Shown: in pieces, positions 1 through 6,305 of the stretch
Layout of the letters: the number at the start of each line of letters is the position of its first letter
Position numbering within the stretch: the stretch's first letter is position 1
Source: Pelagibacteraceae bacterium TMED65
GTDB taxonomy: Bacteria > Pseudomonadota > Alphaproteobacteria > TMED127
Length of the DNA stretch: 6,890 nt
Reading direction: 5' to 3'
Assembly (NCBI GenBank): GCA_002167215.1
Contig: NHDS01000021.1
Coordinates: 2,744-9,633 of the forward strand
Notes under the pieces: generated by a model
What the model saw: only the letters and a program-made list of their open reading frames with translations
The model's database searches: none
What the model was told of the DNA's origin: nothing
Position numbers and translations under genes: made by a program

Positions 1-417
1 GAATTATTGAGAGAGGCTATAAACGAAAATTATCAAGAAAATACTTTATCATTTTATGATGAAAAATTTTTAAAGAACACCTCTTCATATAAAGATAGTC
101 TTGGTAAAATGAGTAACCAACACGCAATAACTCTACCTGGTTTTATTGCTTTTAGCTATTATGGCAATTCTAAGACTCTGGTTTTTCTTTTTGCGCTCAT
201 AATTTCTATTTTATGTAATTTGATAGTTCAATTATTCCAAAATCTTTTGCAAAATCCAGTTCTTTCAGCATTTGTCGGAAATCTACTAGCTTATAGATTG
301 ATACATTGGGGATATGCTCCATTAAATTCATACAAACTTATTTTTGCATTAATCTTATCTCTTATACTTATTATACTTACAAATTATGTTCTTAAAAAAT
401 TTTATTACAGAAAATAA
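1..417 (+). CDS. C-terminal part of a multi-pass membrane protein, possibly a Wzy-like polymerase (5' partial)
   Basis: The reading frame is open from the first base of the window (codons GAA TTA TTG...), so this is most likely the last 138 residues of a longer protein. A TTG at position 7 could formally start a short protein, but nothing supports it. The segment begins with about 55 mostly polar residues. Three hydrophobic stretches follow, at about residues 57-78, 84-100 and 111-130 counted from the TTG, and the tail is basic (KKFYYRK). A distinctive stretch, LAYRLIHWGYAP, lies between the second and third. This end resembles the C-terminus of a polytopic inner-membrane protein. Position directly before a Wzy/WaaL-type gene suggests a repeat-unit polymerase or flippase-like protein, but no family motif proves it. 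Its last 32 bases overlap the next gene. Its G+C (about 28% by hand count) is clearly higher than that of the next gene. Confidence 0.6.
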   Translation, partial: ELLREAINENYQENTLSFYDEKFLKNTSSYKDSLGKMSNQHAITLPGFIAFSYYGNSKTLVFLFALIISILCNLIVQLFQNLLQNPVLSAFVGNLLAYRLIHWGYAPLNSYKLIFALILSLILIILTNYVLKKFYYRK

Positions 418-1666
418 ATTAATTTATTTACTTTTTTATATTGTTTTTTTTAGTCATATTTATTTATGGGATTTAACGAACATAAATAATGCCATCGAAA
501 ATCCAACAAATAAACCTTTTTGGATCCTAAGATATTTAGTACTTTTTTTTTTATTAAATTTTTTTTTCGATAAAAAAGCACTAGATAAAAATTTTTTAAT
601 TATATTTATAATCATTATATTTCAAATCATTGTAAATTTAATTTTATACAATCAAATTATTAATTTGAAAGAATTCGGCTCAATTATATTTTTTTTTCTT
701 CTCTATCTTGTTACTTTTTATGAAAAAGATAGAATTCTAAAAAATTTAAAAAGTTTTTTTGAATTAGTCATTGTCATAAATTTTTTAGGTCTAATATATT
801 ATTACTTTAATGATGAAATAAGAATCTTTAATAGCTGCAATCTATTACTAATTGATAATATAATTTTTCATGAAAACTCTCATTATGCAATGATGATTGT
901 TCCAATATTTATTTACTATATATTCGAGAAAATAAATTTAAGAAATTTTATTTTTATCTTTTTGCTTTGTTTCAATTCATTGATTTATTTGTCATTAACT
1001 TTAATAGTAGGAATTATTGCATCTTTATTAATATGTTTAGTAATTTTAATCATTCATCAAGTTAAGAAAGGTTATGTTGTTTTTTTACTACTTTTTTTCT
1101 TTACCATATTAATGGTGTCTCAAAGTAACTGTACTAATAGGATTCAGTATATCTTTGACAAAACATATTATGATTTAAATTATATAGATAAAAATAAGTT
1201 TAATGAGAATGAATTCAATAAGCTAATACTAAATAAAAATCTTTCCTCGGAAGTTATCAATATTGCAATTTTAAATACCATTAATACTTTTGACAAAGGA
1301 AGAATTTTTGGTTGGGGTTTTAATTCTTATTATAGGGCTTATGAAGATAATATTAAAAATATAATCAATAAATATTATCCCTATCATGATTTAGATTACC
1401 AACTATTTAAGCTCAATAAATCAGATGCACGATCAACTCTTTTAAAAATTATTAATGAATTTGGAATTTTATCATTAATATTTTTATATTATTCTTACAA
1501 ATTTATTTTAAATAAATCTATTGATTTAAAATATAAATCTTCGATTTCCTCATTATTAATTACTCAATTAATTAGTGGGGCTGGATATTTCAATGGTGGC
1601 TTTGCAATTTTTTTATTTCTTTTGATTATATTGAGTAATTCTAATCAAAAATTAAAAAATAAATAA
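386..1666 (+). CDS. O-antigen polymerase/ligase family membrane protein (Wzy/WaaL-like)
   Basis: This 426-aa protein is predicted to sit in the inner membrane and to join polysaccharide units on the periplasmic side, either polymerising lipid-linked repeats (Wzy) or ligating the chain to an acceptor (WaaL). About eleven hydrophobic segments are visible, roughly at 12-30, 46-62, 69-89, 98-112, 123-141, 168-181, 187-225 (two), 228-246, 356-374 and 403-417. One large hydrophilic loop lies at about 247-355. This topology, with a late large periplasmic loop, is typical of the Wzy_C superfamily. So are the loop-end motif GRIFGWGFNSY (305-315), the stretch DARSTLLKIINEFGI (347-361) and HENSHYAM (162-169). 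Wzy and WaaL cannot be separated by sequence alone. The ATG at 386 is the only reasonable start, giving a 32-base overlap with the preceding gene. No Shine-Dalgarno sequence is evident. The gene is extremely AT-rich (about 17% G+C over the lines counted). Confidence 0.8.
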   Translation: MFLKNFITENKLIYLLFYIVFFSHIYLWDLTNINNAIENPTNKPFWILRYLVLFFLLNFFFDKKALDKNFLIIFIIIIFQIIVNLILYNQIINLKEFGSIIFFFLLYLVTFYEKDRILKNLKSFFELVIVINFLGLIYYYFNDEIRIFNSCNLLLIDNIIFHENSHYAMMIVPIFIYYIFEKINLRNFIFIFLLCFNSLIYLSLTLIVGIIASLLICLVILIIHQVKKGYVVFLLLFFFTILMVSQSNCTNRIQYIFDKTYYDLNYIDKNKFNENEFNKLILNKNLSSEVINIAILNTINTFDKGRIFGWGFNSYYRAYEDNIKNIINKYYPYHDLDYQLFKLNKSDARSTLLKIINEFGILSLIFLYYSYKFILNKSIDLKYKSSISSLLITQLISGAGYFNGGFAIFLFLLIILSNSNQKLKNK

Positions 1667-1680
1667 CTTTAAATTTATTT
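1657..1680. terminator. Possible bidirectional terminator hairpin between convergent genes
   Basis: A perfect 8-bp inverted repeat, AAATAAAT (1657-1664) and ATTTATTT (1673-1680), encloses an 8-base loop. It spans the stop codons of both converging genes (TAA at 1664-1666 on plus; TAA at 1677-1675 on minus). A T7 run follows at 1683-1689 on the plus strand; on the minus side only a short T run follows. The stem has no G-C pairs, so it is weak, and such repeats arise easily by chance in DNA this AT-rich. Position is the main argument. Confidence 0.35.
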
Positions 1681-2583
1681 AATTTTTTTATTATTTTTTT
1701 TAATCCAATCTAATGTTTCTAATAAACCTATTTCAAATGACGTGAAGTTAATCTTTCCAATTTTTTTAATAAGTTTTAAATTCGATAGTTCAGGCAACGA
1801 TGGGGACCTTAATTTATTTAAAAATTTAATTTCTATTTTCTTTTGTAAGATATTTTTAATTATATTGGTAATTTTAAAAATTTTTACTTTTTTCCCAGCA
1901 GCAATATTAAATATTGTAAATTTTTTGTGTTTTTTATTAATTAAATATTTAAAAATTTTTACACAATCTTTTACATATAAAAACTGTCTGCTATCACTTA
2001 TAGACCCCTTTAGAAAAATTTTATCATTTATCATGATTCCTTTAATAACATCGTGGATAATTTGTCTACTTAGTCCAGGACCATAAATCGAAGATAATCT
2101 TAAAATAATTGACTTAAATTTTATATTTTTTGAAAAGTATTCAATCTGTTTTTCTGCAATAAGTTTTGAGATACCGTATGACGACTCTGGATTTAAACGA
2201 TATTTTTCGTTAACACTTTTTTTTAATTTAACAGAGCCATAAACTGCTATTGAAGATGAATAAAAAAATAAATGTTTATATGAAGTTTTTTTTAAAACAG
2301 TCAACAATTCTTGTAATACTAAATTATTTGAATTAAAATCATACAAATCATCGTCGATTGTGTTAATAGGATATGAATTTCCACTTAAAAAAAAAATAAC
2401 ATTGGGTTTATTTCTTTTAATAATTCTTTTAAAATTAGACTCATTGTATTTAATTAAGTTAAAGCCTTTAACTGAATAACTTTTATTTCCGTAAATAAAA
2501 ATTTTATTTTCTTTTTGTCTTTTTAATAATTCAACTAAATGTTTGCCAATAAATCCATTACCACCAAAAATTACTATTCTCAT
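1675..2583 (-). CDS. NAD-dependent epimerase/dehydratase (extended SDR), nucleotide-sugar modifying
   Basis: This 302-aa cytoplasmic protein is an extended short-chain dehydrogenase/reductase of the nucleotide-sugar epimerase/dehydratase type, and its length is typical. Seen in sequence: the N-terminal Rossmann motif GGNGFIG (7-13) for NAD(P); the SSSIAVYG strand-loop (109-116) with the catalytic serine region; the YGISK motif (136-140) giving Tyr136/Lys140; LRLSSIYGPG (161-170), the usual substrate-loop position; and RQFLYVKD (199-206), the counterpart of RDFIYVDD in GalE-like enzymes. The exact reaction (4-epimerase, 4-reductase or 4,6-dehydratase) cannot be assigned. WbpV/GalE-like roles in sugar-nucleotide synthesis are the best guess. 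The ATG overlaps the stop of the upstream membrane protein gene as ATGA (2583-2580), a classic sign of translational coupling, so the two probably form one transcript. No Shine-Dalgarno sequence is visible, and the last residues are a lysine-rich tail. Confidence 0.82.
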   Translation of the reverse strand: MRIVIFGGNGFIGKHLVELLKRQKENKIFIYGNKSYSVKGFNLIKYNESNFKRIIKRNKPNVIFFLSGNSYPINTIDDDLYDFNSNNLVLQELLTVLKKTSYKHLFFYSSSIAVYGSVKLKKSVNEKYRLNPESSYGISKLIAEKQIEYFSKNIKFKSIILRLSSIYGPGLSRQIIHDVIKGIMINDKIFLKGSISDSRQFLYVKDCVKIFKYLINKKHKKFTIFNIAAGKKVKIFKITNIIKNILQKKIEIKFLNKLRSPSLPELSNLKLIKKIGKINFTSFEIGLLETLDWIKKNNKKIK

Positions 2584-4064
2584 TTTTTTTTATTTTTTAT
2601 ATAATCTGATAGATAGTTTAAATTCATAGAACATAAAAGTACTATGGAAAAAAATTGCATCACAAGCATCCTAGGATTTTCACAACATGTTATTATCGAA
2701 GTTGTAATAATGCAAGACAAGAGAGATAACAATATTGTTAAATATAAAAAATCTTTTTTATTTATTTTTTTGTATTTAATAATTTCTATTAAAATAAATG
2801 GCGTGATTATCAAGACTGTGATAATAACAAATCTAAGAATATTATTAAAATATTTTATTGAATTATTTGAATATTTAAGATTTCTCTCGTAGTAATTTGG
2901 TAACAAACCTGCATTTGATGTCATTTGGAGAATGGTTAAAAAAATACCTTTATTTCCAATTTTTCCCACTAATAAATCTTTTGGATATATTTTACAAGCT
3001 TCAAAAAAAATCCTTTTTCCAAAAGATTGATAACTTGTTGAAATTAAATTTTGTTTATAACCATAAGAATAAAAACTTAAATTGTTCATCAGTATCATTT
3101 CATCCTTTTTAATAATCTTCCAAATTTCATCATTCAAAAGAATATTTTGATTAATAATTTTCTTTTGCATTTCAAAGTTTTTTAAAATTTTACTATCTAA
3201 ACTACCGTGCGCTAGGTTTGCTATTCTTGTATCAACTAATTCAATTTTTTCATTTTTTTCTAATATTTCATTTGTTATTAACATCCACCAAGTTGGAAAA
3301 ATTTCCTTTCTATACTCTATTAGTTTTTTATATTTATCTTCACCAATAGCGTGAATTGTTCTTTGAATAAGATTTGCTCCGCCCATAGATGTGGGGCCAA
3401 AATTTGAACTAGATATATAGTTTTTAGAGAAAATAATAAAGATTAAAATTAAAACGGAAAAAATCTTAATATGATGAACTTTTTGAGTTTTTAAAATATT
3501 TAATAAATTTCCAATTATTAAAAAAAAAAATATTAGGAAGGAAATCACGAAAGCTAATGTGTAAAACAGATTAAGTAAAACTAATGAAATAATTATATGA
3601 TTAAAATTCTTATTATATAAAGTAAAATTAAATATAGCCCAAGATAAATAAGAGAAAATAAATAGATTTATATGATCATGATGGTTAATTCTCCATGTCT
3701 CATATGTCAATAGGCAAGTAGAAACTAAAATTAAAATATAAAATCTAATATTCTTTTTATTAGATAGTTTCTTAAGTACATCATTTAAAAAAAAACATAA
3801 AAATAAACTGTAACTTAAATTTAAAAGATAAAATACAAGATCAAAATTCAATGAAAAAATACTTAAAATTTTCTCTAAAATCAAATGACCATTTGGTATA
3901 GTATGATTAAATAGAAATAATTCAAAAAAATTGTGACTCAAATATTCAAATGTCTGGGTATTACTTAAAAAGTTTCTTTCTGAAAAAATAATAATTAGTA
4001 GTCTTTTTGTAAAAAAAATAAGTAAAAATAAAATAATATAAACTCTGCTACTAATAAAACTCAT
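2580..4064 (-). CDS. Polytopic membrane protein, putative GT-C-type glycosyltransferase of an uncharacterised family
   Basis: I do not recognise this 494-aa protein firmly. Hydrophobic segments lie at about 7-27, 73-95, 108-123, 132-149, 157-187, 200-214, 411-429, 439-460 and 466-485. A long hydrophilic region covers about 215-410. Basic stretches (KKLSNKKN near 98-105, KTQKVHHIK at 192-200, KYKKINKK at 430-437 and the KNKKK tail) fit the positive-inside rule and place the large loop in the periplasm. On that same side fall NHHDH (127-131) and CCENPR (460-465), both candidates for functional sites. Many N-terminal helices with periplasmic polar residues, plus the E-N-x-R-like element before the last helix, resemble lipid-phosphosugar-dependent GT-C transferases (ArnT/PMT style), but no DD/DE motif was found in the first loop. 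The conspicuous GPTSMGGANL (223-232) opens the large loop. It is the first gene of a leftward pair with the epimerase (ATGA overlap). The ATG at 4064 is used; no Shine-Dalgarno sequence is evident. Confidence 0.65.
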   Translation of the reverse strand: MSFISSRVYIILFLLIFFTKRLLIIIFSERNFLSNTQTFEYLSHNFFELFLFNHTIPNGHLILEKILSIFSLNFDLVFYLLNLSYSLFLCFFLNDVLKKLSNKKNIRFYILILVSTCLLTYETWRINHHDHINLFIFSYLSWAIFNFTLYNKNFNHIIISLVLLNLFYTLAFVISFLIFFFLIIGNLLNILKTQKVHHIKIFSVLILIFIIFSKNYISSSNFGPTSMGGANLIQRTIHAIGEDKYKKLIEYRKEIFPTWWMLITNEILEKNEKIELVDTRIANLAHGSLDSKILKNFEMQKKIINQNILLNDEIWKIIKKDEMILMNNLSFYSYGYKQNLISTSYQSFGKRIFFEACKIYPKDLLVGKIGNKGIFLTILQMTSNAGLLPNYYERNLKYSNNSIKYFNNILRFVIITVLIITPFILIEIIKYKKINKKDFLYLTILLSLLSCIITTSIITCCENPRMLVMQFFSIVLLCSMNLNYLSDYIKNKKK

Positions 4065-4114
4065 ATTTTAAAAAAATTTAAACTCACTTAAATTGTATCT
4101 AGGTATTAATTTTG

Positions 4115-4135
4115 TTTATTTTCATAAAAAATAAA
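4115..4135. repeat. Small AT-only inverted repeat in the divergent intergenic region
   Basis: TTTATTTT (4115-4122) and AAAATAAA (4128-4135) form a perfect 8-bp stem with a 5-base loop (CATAA). It lies about 50 bases upstream of the leftward membrane protein gene, so it would fall in that gene's leader or promoter. With no G-C pair in the stem, it may be chance in this composition. No role can be assigned. Confidence 0.3.
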
Positions 4136-4154
4136 ATGCATATTTGATACTTTT

Positions 4155-4183
4155 TTGATAATTATAATATAAAAGAGTATATT
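4155..4183 (+). promoter_or_regulatory. Predicted sigma70-type promoter for the rightward glycosyltransferase operon
   Basis: TTGATA (4155-4160) and TATATT (4178-4183) each match the -35 and -10 consensus at five of six positions and are separated by the optimal 17 bases. The predicted start of transcription is near 4190, giving a leader of about 48 bases before the ATG at 4238. A perfect TATAAT also lies at 4163-4168, but a good -35 at the right distance from it was not found. AT-rich DNA yields many false -10 boxes, so the supporting points are the -35 match, the exact spacing and the location in a 173-bp divergent region. Confidence 0.5.
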
Positions 4184-4191
4184 TATTTTTT

Positions 4192-4215
4192 TAAATTATC
4201 TCATGATATAATTTA
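4192..4215. promoter_or_regulatory. 24-bp near-perfect dyad, candidate operator or leader hairpin
   Basis: The 24 bases form an inverted repeat in which 11 of 12 pairs match. The arms are TAAATTAT (4192-4199) and ATAATTTA (4208-4215), and the core TCATGA (4201-4206) is itself palindromic. The only mismatch is C4200 against T4207. It begins just after the predicted transcription start of the operon at 4238 and ends 22 bases before its ATG. That is where a repressor would block initiation, or where an RNA hairpin could affect translation. The lack of a free loop favours a dimeric DNA-binding site over an RNA element. No regulator gene is in the window. Confidence 0.4.
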
Positions 4216-4237
4216 CACAATTTTAAATAACAATATA

Positions 4238-5455
4238 ATGAAAATTACAAAATTGGTTATAATTACCCATCATTTTTGGCCAGAAAATTTTTTAATAAAC
4301 GAAATAGCACTTAAATTTAAAAAAAAAAATATTAAAACCACTGTTGTTACTGGATTACCAAATTACCCAAAAGGAGAAATTTTTAGAAAATATCAAAAAA
4401 TTATTTCAATTAAAAAAGAGAATTTTAATGGAGTTGATATAATCAGAATTCCAATAATCCCAAGAAAACAAGGTAAATTTCATCAATTAATATTTAATTA
4501 TTTATCTTACTTAATAAGTGGATTTTATTTTCTTAGAAAAGTTAACTTCAGCAATTTATTTGATCACATTTTTGTTTATTCAACATCACCAATTACAACT
4601 GCACTTTTGGGTATTTATTTAAAAAAAAAACTAAATAAAAAAATGACTATATGGATACAAGACTTATGGCCAGATAGCGTTAAAAATACAGGGTATATTA
4701 AAAATAATTTTTTAATTTACTTAATTTCTGTCATTGTAAAATACATCTATAAAAATTCTGATAATATTATTGCTCAATCAAAAGCATTCAAAAAAAATAT
4801 ATCTAAATATACAAACAAAAAAATTAAAATTGTAGAAAACTCTCATTTTAATATTCAAAAAAAAAAAATTAATATTCCAAATGAAATTAAATATTTATTA
4901 AAAAAAAAATATTGTATAACTTTCAGTGGGAACATTGGAAAAGCTCAGTCAATAAAAACAATTTTAGAAGCATCTGAAAAATTAATAGATCATAAAGATG
5001 TACATATTATGTTAATAGGTGGAGGTTCAGAAATTATATATGCAAAAAATTATATAAAGAGAAAAAAATTAAAAAATATCTCTATATTTGGTCCATACCC
5101 GTCAGGTTTAACATTGGATATTTTGAAGAAAAGTAAGGCTTCACTATTAACTTTAAAAAAAGATAAAATATTTTCTCAAACTATACCTAATAAATTTCAA
5201 ACCTACCTATTTGCTGGAAAACCAATACTTATATCAGCCGACGGTGAAGTTGCTAAATTAACAAAAACTAATGGCGTAGGTTTAATTTCAAAATCAGAAA
5301 ATGCAGAGAAATTAAAAAACAATATTATAAAACTAAAAAAATTTAGTAAAATTAAACTAAAAAGAATAAACAAAAATTGCATAAATTTTTATAAAAAATC
5401 TTACAGTATAAATATGCAAGTAAAAAAACTTATCAAAATAATGGAAAATGAATAA
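4238..5455 (+). CDS. wbuB: WbuB-like glycosyltransferase family 4 (L-FucNAc/L-QuiNAc-type sugar transferase)
   Basis: This 405-aa cytoplasmic, membrane-associated GT-B enzyme is predicted to transfer an N-acetylated 6-deoxy-L-hexosamine from its UDP form to the growing lipid-linked repeat unit. WbuB does this in E. coli O26 with L-FucNAc. N-terminal acceptor domain: HHFWPENFLINEIA (11-24), TGLPNYPKG (38-46) and the highly characteristic WIQDLWPDSV (139-148), all usual in the WbuB/WcaI group. C-terminal donor domain: FSGNIGKAQSIKTIL (229-243), LIGGGSE (259-265), FGPYP (284-288) and the nucleotide-sugar loop SQTIPNKFQTYLFAGKP (313-329), where the usual acidic residue of the EX7E motif is not obvious. 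Length is normal for the family. It heads a tight operon and overlaps the next gene by 8 bases. The ATG at 4238 has no Shine-Dalgarno sequence. The coding sequence carries four A-runs of 10-12 bases. Family assignment is firm; the exact sugar is inferred from the neighbours. Confidence 0.85.
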   Translation: MKITKLVIITHHFWPENFLINEIALKFKKKNIKTTVVTGLPNYPKGEIFRKYQKIISIKKENFNGVDIIRIPIIPRKQGKFHQLIFNYLSYLISGFYFLRKVNFSNLFDHIFVYSTSPITTALLGIYLKKKLNKKMTIWIQDLWPDSVKNTGYIKNNFLIYLISVIVKYIYKNSDNIIAQSKAFKKNISKYTNKKIKIVENSHFNIQKKKINIPNEIKYLLKKKYCITFSGNIGKAQSIKTILEASEKLIDHKDVHIMLIGGGSEIIYAKNYIKRKKLKNISIFGPYPSGLTLDILKKSKASLLTLKKDKIFSQTIPNKFQTYLFAGKPILISADGEVAKLTKTNGVGLISKSENAEKLKNNIIKLKKFSKIKLKRINKNCINFYKKSYSINMQVKKLIKIMENE

Positions 5456-6305
5456 AAAAATTTTAATTTTAGGCGCTAATGGGTTGATAGGAAATGGTTT
5501 AACAAGCTACCTATCTACTAAAAAAATAAATTTATTTGTAGTTGTAAGATCAAAAAAAAAAGAATTTTCCAAAAATATTAACTATTATTATTGTGATAAT
5601 TTATCCATAAAAAAATCATTTACTAAAATACTAGAAATTATTGAAAAAGTTAAACCAGATTATGTTATTAACTGCATTGGTGTCACAAAACATATTAAAC
5701 ATGGTCAAAATAAATTACTAAACATTGATTTACCAAAATTTCTATCTATGAATAGAAAAAATTATAAATTTGCATACATTCATATTACCACTGATTGTGT
5801 CTTTGATGGAAAAAAAGGAAATTATAAAGAAACTACTAAAACAAATGCAAATGATATATATGGTTTAAGCAAGGCTAAAGCAGACAACTATTTAGTTAAT
5901 AAAAAAAATACTATTATTTTAAGAACTTCTACTATAGGTAGAGAAATAAAGACCAGACATGGACTTCTAGAATGGTTCTTATCACGCAAAAAATTATGTT
6001 ATGGATTTAAAAATACTTTCTTTTCAGGATTAACAACTTTGGAACTAGGAAAAATAATATATATATTTATTATACACAAGAAACTTATCAAAGAAGGTTT
6101 ATATAATGTTTCAGGTCCTAAAATAAATAAATTTGATCTTTTAAATTTAATTAAAGAAATTTACCATAAAAAAATCTTAATTTTACCAGACTATAAACTA
6201 AAAATAGATAGATCTTTAAATCCAGATAAATTCATTAAAATTTCTAAATATAAAAGAAAAAGTTGGAAAAAAATGTTATTAGAATATAAAAAATTTAATG
6301 ATTAA
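5448..6305 (+). CDS. RmlD-like sugar-nucleotide reductase (SDR), probably WbvR/QnlA-type
   Basis: This 285-aa cytoplasmic enzyme belongs to the RmlD (dTDP-4-dehydrorhamnose reductase) branch of the extended SDRs. Seen: the NAD(P) motif GANGLIG (9-15); VINCIGVT (73-80); TTDCVFDG (114-121), the standard RmlD TDYVFDG-type motif; YGLSK (138-142) with catalytic Tyr138/Lys142; RTSTIG (159-164); and the C-terminal RSLNPDKF (255-262), at the place of the RmlD substrate-binding RP-x-S motif. Its neighbour is FnlA and no rmlABC genes are nearby. I therefore infer that it reduces the 4-keto group of the FnlA product to give UDP-L-RhaNAc, as described for WbvR of V. cholerae O37 and QnlA, rather than making dTDP-rhamnose. 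It lacks the extra C-terminal cupin domain of FnlB/CapF, which is about 370 aa. It overlaps the upstream and downstream genes by 8 bases each (ATGAATAA and ATGATTAA), so translation is probably coupled. A generic annotation would be dTDP-4-dehydrorhamnose reductase-like. Confidence 0.83.
   Translation: MNKKILILGANGLIGNGLTSYLSTKKINLFVVVRSKKKEFSKNINYYYCDNLSIKKSFTKILEIIEKVKPDYVINCIGVTKHIKHGQNKLLNIDLPKFLSMNRKNYKFAYIHITTDCVFDGKKGNYKETTKTNANDIYGLSKAKADNYLVNKKNTIILRTSTIGREIKTRHGLLEWFLSRKKLCYGFKNTFFSGLTTLELGKIIYIFIIHKKLIKEGLYNVSGPKINKFDLLNLIKEIYHKKILILPDYKLKIDRSLNPDKFIKISKYKRKSWKKMLLEYKKFND

Noticed and set aside
7..9. TTG as a true start for the first gene
   Set aside because: The frame stays open to the window edge and there is no upstream sequence to judge; the product looks like a C-terminal fragment of a larger membrane protein.
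1742..2086. Plus-strand open frame of 114 codons
   Set aside because: It lies wholly inside the minus-strand epimerase gene, which has clear SDR motifs; the frame is hydrophobic only because it mirrors AT-rich coding DNA.
2644..3112. Two plus-strand open frames (2644-2892 and 2897-3112)
   Set aside because: Both are antisense to the 494-aa membrane protein gene, have no recognisable domain and no promoter or ribosome site.
4092..4166. Promoter for the leftward pair (minus-strand TACAAT at 4097-4092 or TATAAT at 4166-4161)
   Set aside because: Neither has a recognisable -35 at 16-18 bases; -10-like strings are expected by chance in this composition. A promoter must lie in 4065-4237, but I cannot place it.
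4238..4909. Frameshift or sequencing error at the long A-runs
   Set aside because: The frame remains open through all four runs and the protein is full length with all family motifs in order, so the gene is intact as given.
5448..6305. True dTDP-rhamnose reductase RmlD
   Set aside because: No rmlA, rmlB or rmlC gene is in the window and the partner gene is FnlA, which makes a UDP-linked acetamido sugar; the possibility is kept open in the feature entry.
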